DNA of 64,000 nucleotides from Cupriavidus oxalaticus (GTDB lineage: Bacteria; Pseudomonadota; Gammaproteobacteria; Burkholderiales; Burkholderiaceae). A program made the translations under genes and the position numbers. Each line of letters begins with the position of its first letter. The stretch's first letter is position 1. The stretch is taken from contig NZ_CP069812.1 in NCBI RefSeq assembly GCF_016894385.1, forward strand, positions 1,612,001 to 1,676,000, written 5' to 3'. Positions 61,028 through 64,000 of this stretch are shown here, one piece after another. The notes beneath the pieces are model-generated. The model made no database searches and was not told the origin of the DNA. It saw only the letters and a list, made by a program, of their open reading frames with translations.

Positions 61028-61885
61028 ATGCGCCTGGCCAATGTCAGCGTGGGTGGCGTCGCCCGGTACGGGGCGATCACGGAAGATGGGTTCATAGACC
61101 TCGGTCTGTTCTTTGGTGGCCGTTGCCAGTGCCTGGCGGACATCCTGACGGAGGATCTGCTTGCAGAAGCGCGCGCAGCGCAGAAGGAGGCCGCGGCATC
61201 GGCAACTCCCCTGGATGCGATCCGGTACTTGCCCGCGCTGCCCGGCAAGGCATCCAGGGTCATCGCCATAGGATGGGCGTACGGCGAGCATCAACGCGAG
61301 GTCGGACGCGAGCCGTCACCCTTTCCGTCGATCTTTCCCAAATTCCAGGAGTCGTTTGTCGGGCACGGCGAAACGCTTGCCGCGCCCCACATATCGGACA
61401 TGTATGACTTCGAGGGCGAAGTCGCACTGGTCATCGGCAAGGGCGGGCGCGATATTCCGGCGGCGCGGGGCTGCGAGCATATCGCCGGCTATACGATCGT
61501 CATGGACGGATCGGTTCGCGATTGGCAGCAGCACAGTGTACCGGCCGGCAAGAACTTCGAGAAAAGCAGTGCCATCGGACCCTGGATCACGACCGCCGAT
61601 GAAATCGAGCGGCCGGGCGACATGAGGCTTTCTACGCGGCTGAATGGGCAGTTGATGCAGCAGGCCGACTTCCGGGAGATGGTGTGGGATCCGGGCTATC
61701 TCGTGCACTACCTGTCCACGATTTTCGCGCTGCGGCCCGGCGACATTGTTTCGACTGGCACGCCTGCCGGTGTCGGGCACAAGCGTCGGCCCCAAGTCTT
61801 CATGAAGGCGGGAGACGTCATAGAGGTAGGCGTTGAAGGGCTTGGCACGTTGCGCAACCCGATTGAAAGGAGTGCCGCGGCATGA
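61028..61885 (+). CDS. Fumarylacetoacetate hydrolase (FAH)-family hydrolase
   Basis: A 285-residue protein. The metal-binding glutamates lie in YDFEGEVALVIGKGG, with an Asp in IVMDGSVRDWQ. DIVSTGTPAGVGHKR is the family's C-terminal signature. FAH relatives hydrolyse acylpyruvates or hydrate 2-hydroxypentadienoates after meta-cleavage. AGGAGACGAT precedes ATG 61028. Its TGA overlaps the ATG of the hydroxylase gene by four bases. Confidence 0.93.
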   Translation: MRLANVSVGGVARYGAITEDGFIDLGLFFGGRCQCLADILTEDLLAEARAAQKEAAASATPLDAIRYLPALPGKASRVIAIGWAYGEHQREVGREPSPFPSIFPKFQESFVGHGETLAAPHISDMYDFEGEVALVIGKGGRDIPAARGCEHIAGYTIVMDGSVRDWQQHSVPAGKNFEKSSAIGPWITTADEIERPGDMRLSTRLNGQLMQQADFREMVWDPGYLVHYLSTIFALRPGDIVSTGTPAGVGHKRRPQVFMKAGDVIEVGVEGLGTLRNPIERSAAA

Positions 61886-63606
61886 GTTCACCAGCCTCTC
61901 GGGCGGCAGCATCTCAGCCCGGAAACGCGCCGCACTATGCGGTGGTAATCGTCGGAGCCGGCCCCACCGGACTGACGTTGGCGAATCTGCTGGGCACCTA
62001 TGGAGTCCGGACGCTGCTGGTGGAGCGCGGCTCGGACGTTGTCGATGAGCCGCGCGCGGTCAGCATTGACGATGAAAGCCTGCGCACGCTGCAGGCTGCG
62101 GGCGTGGTCGAATCGGTACTGGAGCAGGTAGTCAGGGGCTACGGCACGTGGTACTACTCCTGGCGCGGAAAGGAGTTCGCGCGGGTCGAGCCGAACGCCA
62201 GCGAGTACGGCTTTCCGAAGCGGAACGCCTTCCGCCAGCAGGTCCTCGTCGCGCAACTACGGGACAACCTGAAGCGGTTCGAGCACGTAGCATTAAAGTT
62301 CGACCACGAATCGGTTGCCTTCACTGACTACGGCGACGGCGTTCGGTTGCAACTGTCGCATGCAGGCGAGATCAAGCAGGTTCGGTGCGATTGGCTGGTG
62401 GCTTGTGATGGCGGGCGAAGCGGCATCCGCGAACAGCTCGGCATCGTCCTTGCCGGCAAGACCTACGGCAAACGGTGGCTCATCGTCGACCTGACCGGAC
62501 GGACCTCGCCGTTCCGTCATACCAGGACCTTCTGCGACCCTGCAAGGCCGGCGATCCGGTTGCCGGGGCCGCATGGCACGCTGCGCTACGAGTTCATGCT
62601 GCACGACCATGAAAGTGCGGAGGATGTGCTGGATGAAGCGCGGATCCGTCAGTGGATCCGCGCTCGGGACCCGGCGGACGCTGCCCTGCCGATCGCTAGA
62701 AAGGTCGTCTACACGTTTCACGCGCGCGTCGCCGAGCGCTGGAGAACTGGGCGCGTATTCCTGGCCGGCGATGCGGCGCACCTGACGCCGCCCTTTGCCG
62801 GACAGGGCATGAACAGCGGCGTGCGCGATGCTGCAAACCTTTCGTGGAAGCTCGCCGCGGTCGTGCATGGGCGCCTGGGCGAGCCGTTGCTCGACAGCTA
62901 CGAGGAAGAGCGTCGCCCGCATGCGTGGGCGCTGATCCGCATGGCCATGCGCATCGGCAGGTTCATGCAGCCGACATCCGTGGCCAGTGCAATCCTGATG
63001 CAGGCAACGCTGAGGCTCGTCAGCACCTACCGTCCCGTGCGTGACTACATCCTGCATCTGCGATTCAAGCCGAAGCCGCGCTTCCTGAGCGGATTCTTCT
63101 CAGCGGGAAACGCAAGACGCGCCTCCGCTCCGGGTGGTCAGCTCCTGCCTCAGCCATGGGTCGAGCTCTATCACGGCGAACGCATTCGACTCGACGAGGT
63201 GCTCGGGTCCGGGTTCGCCATGCTGATGCTGCCGGGCGCGAGCTTGACCGGGTTCGGCCAGCTCTTCGAGCGTACCGGTGTGCCATATCGGCGGGTGAGG
63301 ATCGTTCCCAGGATCGACGACTTCATCGAGCCACCCGAGCCGGGCTGCAATGATGCCGTCATCCGCGACGATGCCGGGATCCTGGAGGACATCATGCGCA
63401 GTGCCGGCGCGGACGTGATGTTCGTCCGCCCGGATCGCTATGTATTGGGCTATGCGAAGGAGGGCGACCCTGCGAGCATCGCCGCCCTGGCCCAACTATT
63501 CGCGCGCCTTGCCTGCGCCACAGGGCAAACGAGGTCCGCTGTTTCCCAGGAAGCGGCTGGAACAGTTGTGCCGGCTGATGAGGAAATGGCCGAGAAGATC
63601 GATTGA
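61882..63606 (+). CDS. FAD-dependent aromatic hydroxylase (MhpA/PheA-like)
   Basis: A 574-residue class A flavoprotein monooxygenase. VVIVGAGPTGLTLANLLGTY binds FAD. CDWLVACDGGRSGIREQLG has the DG motif and VFLAGDAAHLTPPFAGQGMN the GD motif. The C-terminal 180 residues hold the thioredoxin-like domain of the MhpA family. It would hydroxylate a phenolic acid to a catechol for the dioxygenase of the same operon. The ATG lies in an ATGA overlap. Confidence 0.93.
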   Translation: MSSPASRAAASQPGNAPHYAVVIVGAGPTGLTLANLLGTYGVRTLLVERGSDVVDEPRAVSIDDESLRTLQAAGVVESVLEQVVRGYGTWYYSWRGKEFARVEPNASEYGFPKRNAFRQQVLVAQLRDNLKRFEHVALKFDHESVAFTDYGDGVRLQLSHAGEIKQVRCDWLVACDGGRSGIREQLGIVLAGKTYGKRWLIVDLTGRTSPFRHTRTFCDPARPAIRLPGPHGTLRYEFMLHDHESAEDVLDEARIRQWIRARDPADAALPIARKVVYTFHARVAERWRTGRVFLAGDAAHLTPPFAGQGMNSGVRDAANLSWKLAAVVHGRLGEPLLDSYEEERRPHAWALIRMAMRIGRFMQPTSVASAILMQATLRLVSTYRPVRDYILHLRFKPKPRFLSGFFSAGNARRASAPGGQLLPQPWVELYHGERIRLDEVLGSGFAMLMLPGASLTGFGQLFERTGVPYRRVRIVPRIDDFIEPPEPGCNDAVIRDDAGILEDIMRSAGADVMFVRPDRYVLGYAKEGDPASIAALAQLFARLACATGQTRSAVSQEAAGTVVPADEEMAEKID

Positions 63607-63723
63607 GTGATCTGAGGGAGGAACTTGCTTCTCCTTACTTTTTGCAATGTGCTTTCGAAGTGAGGGGGCGTGAGGTGGTGGTGCAGCAACTGACAATATC
63701 TAATAAATCTGGAGACACTGAAC

Positions 63724-64000
63724 ATGAAGCGATCGCTGTATGCGGTGATGGCACTGAGTGCGCTGGGAACTGTAGCGCCCGATACCTGGGCAACTACCGT
63801 AACCCTTTATGGGGTCGTGGATGCGAACGTCGAGTACGTCACCAACATCGCCCCTGGCCAGCCGACCGTAAACCCCGTGACGGGACAGGTGTCCGTCGGC
63901 CCGGGGCATGACCGCGTCGCGCTGCAGAGCGGGGGGATGTCGGCATCTCGCTGGGGCTTGCGCGGCGTGGAGGACCTGGGAGGAGGCGTACAGGCGTTGT
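63724..64000 (+). CDS. Outer-membrane porin, Burkholderiales type (cut by window end)
   Basis: The first 92 residues of a porin: signal peptide ending near TWAT, then VTLYGVVDANVEYV and the SRWGLRGVEDLGGG motif. It runs beyond base 64000. GGAGACACTGAAC precedes the ATG. It lies 117 bp after the hydroxylase and may bring the aromatic substrate across the outer membrane. It is a paralogue of the porin at 30714-31874. Confidence 0.9.
   Translation, partial: MKRSLYAVMALSALGTVAPDTWATTVTLYGVVDANVEYVTNIAPGQPTVNPVTGQVSVGPGHDRVALQSGGMSASRWGLRGVEDLGGGVQAL

Noticed and set aside
1..64000. Mobile element, prophage or CRISPR array.
   Set aside because: No transposase, integrase, phage structural gene or regularly spaced direct repeats were seen; the hairpin repeats are too short and too few.

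Overview
The window is about 64 kb of GC-rich chromosome from a betaproteobacterium. It looks like Cupriavidus or a close Burkholderiaceae/Alcaligenaceae relative: GC-rich codon use, seven Bug-type (TctC-like) periplasmic binding proteins, Burkholderiales-type trimeric porins, many LysR/IclR/GntR regulators and stacked catabolic operons. No rRNA, tRNA, CRISPR array, transposase or phage gene was recognised. The genus is inferred from gene content, not from a marker gene.

Layout. (1) 1-15.5 kb: a cut CaiC-like CoA ligase, an intradiol dioxygenase, IclR and LysR regulators, then a CaiB-type CoA-transferase, HMG-CoA-lyase-like enzyme, LeuC/LeuD-like hydratase, Bug protein, beta-hydroxyacid dehydrogenase and a complete Liv-type ABC transporter trailed by NTF2-like and YciI-like proteins. 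(2) 15.6-19 kb: an orphan N-terminal fragment of a type I secretion ATPase, a lipoprotein with four internal repeats and a small lipoprotein. (3) 19.3-26.8 kb: quinone oxidoreductase, Bug protein, a TauD/TfdA dioxygenase with a small hydrolase opposite an AraC regulator, DUF2188, a tandem pair of unknown paralogous small proteins behind a truncated oxidoreductase, and a second TauD/TfdA dioxygenase. (4) 27-38.8 kb: Bug proteins, a variant amidohydrolase, three MDR oxidoreductases, a porin, a GntR/FCD regulator and a BKACE enzyme. (5) 39.1-52.1 kb: three MmgE/PrpD proteins, two metallo-beta-lactamase paralogues, two Bug proteins, an old-yellow-enzyme/FadH-type reductase, a PEP-mutase/isocitrate-lyase-family lyase and a phosphoglycerate mutase. 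(6) 52.5-58.5 kb: WrbA-like flavoprotein, TAXI-like binding protein without signal peptide, an unknown exported protein, dienelactone hydrolase, VOC protein and an Nramp transporter. (7) 58.6-64 kb: a LysR-controlled aromatic (meta-cleavage type) cluster ending in a porin cut by the window edge.

How it fits together. Most operons combine uptake (porin, Bug or Liv) with a short oxidative or CoA-dependent pathway and a local regulator. Two pathways look unusual. One is a C5-diacid-like module (CoA transferase, lyase, LeuCD) beside the intradiol dioxygenase. The other is the 39-51 kb cluster of putative lactonases, dehydratases, an enoate reductase and a C-C lyase.

The clearest regulatory signal is a set of promoters with the same geometry, TCGACA-17 bp-TATAGT or TATGAT, with a GTCGAC palindrome over the -35 box. 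They stand at 25.84, 28.51 and 36.42 kb, with a related site upstream of the GntR/FCD gene at 35.18 kb. This suggests one regulon spanning 24.8-38.8 kb that joins a dioxygenase, the amidohydrolase/oxidoreductase/porin unit and two sister Bug proteins.
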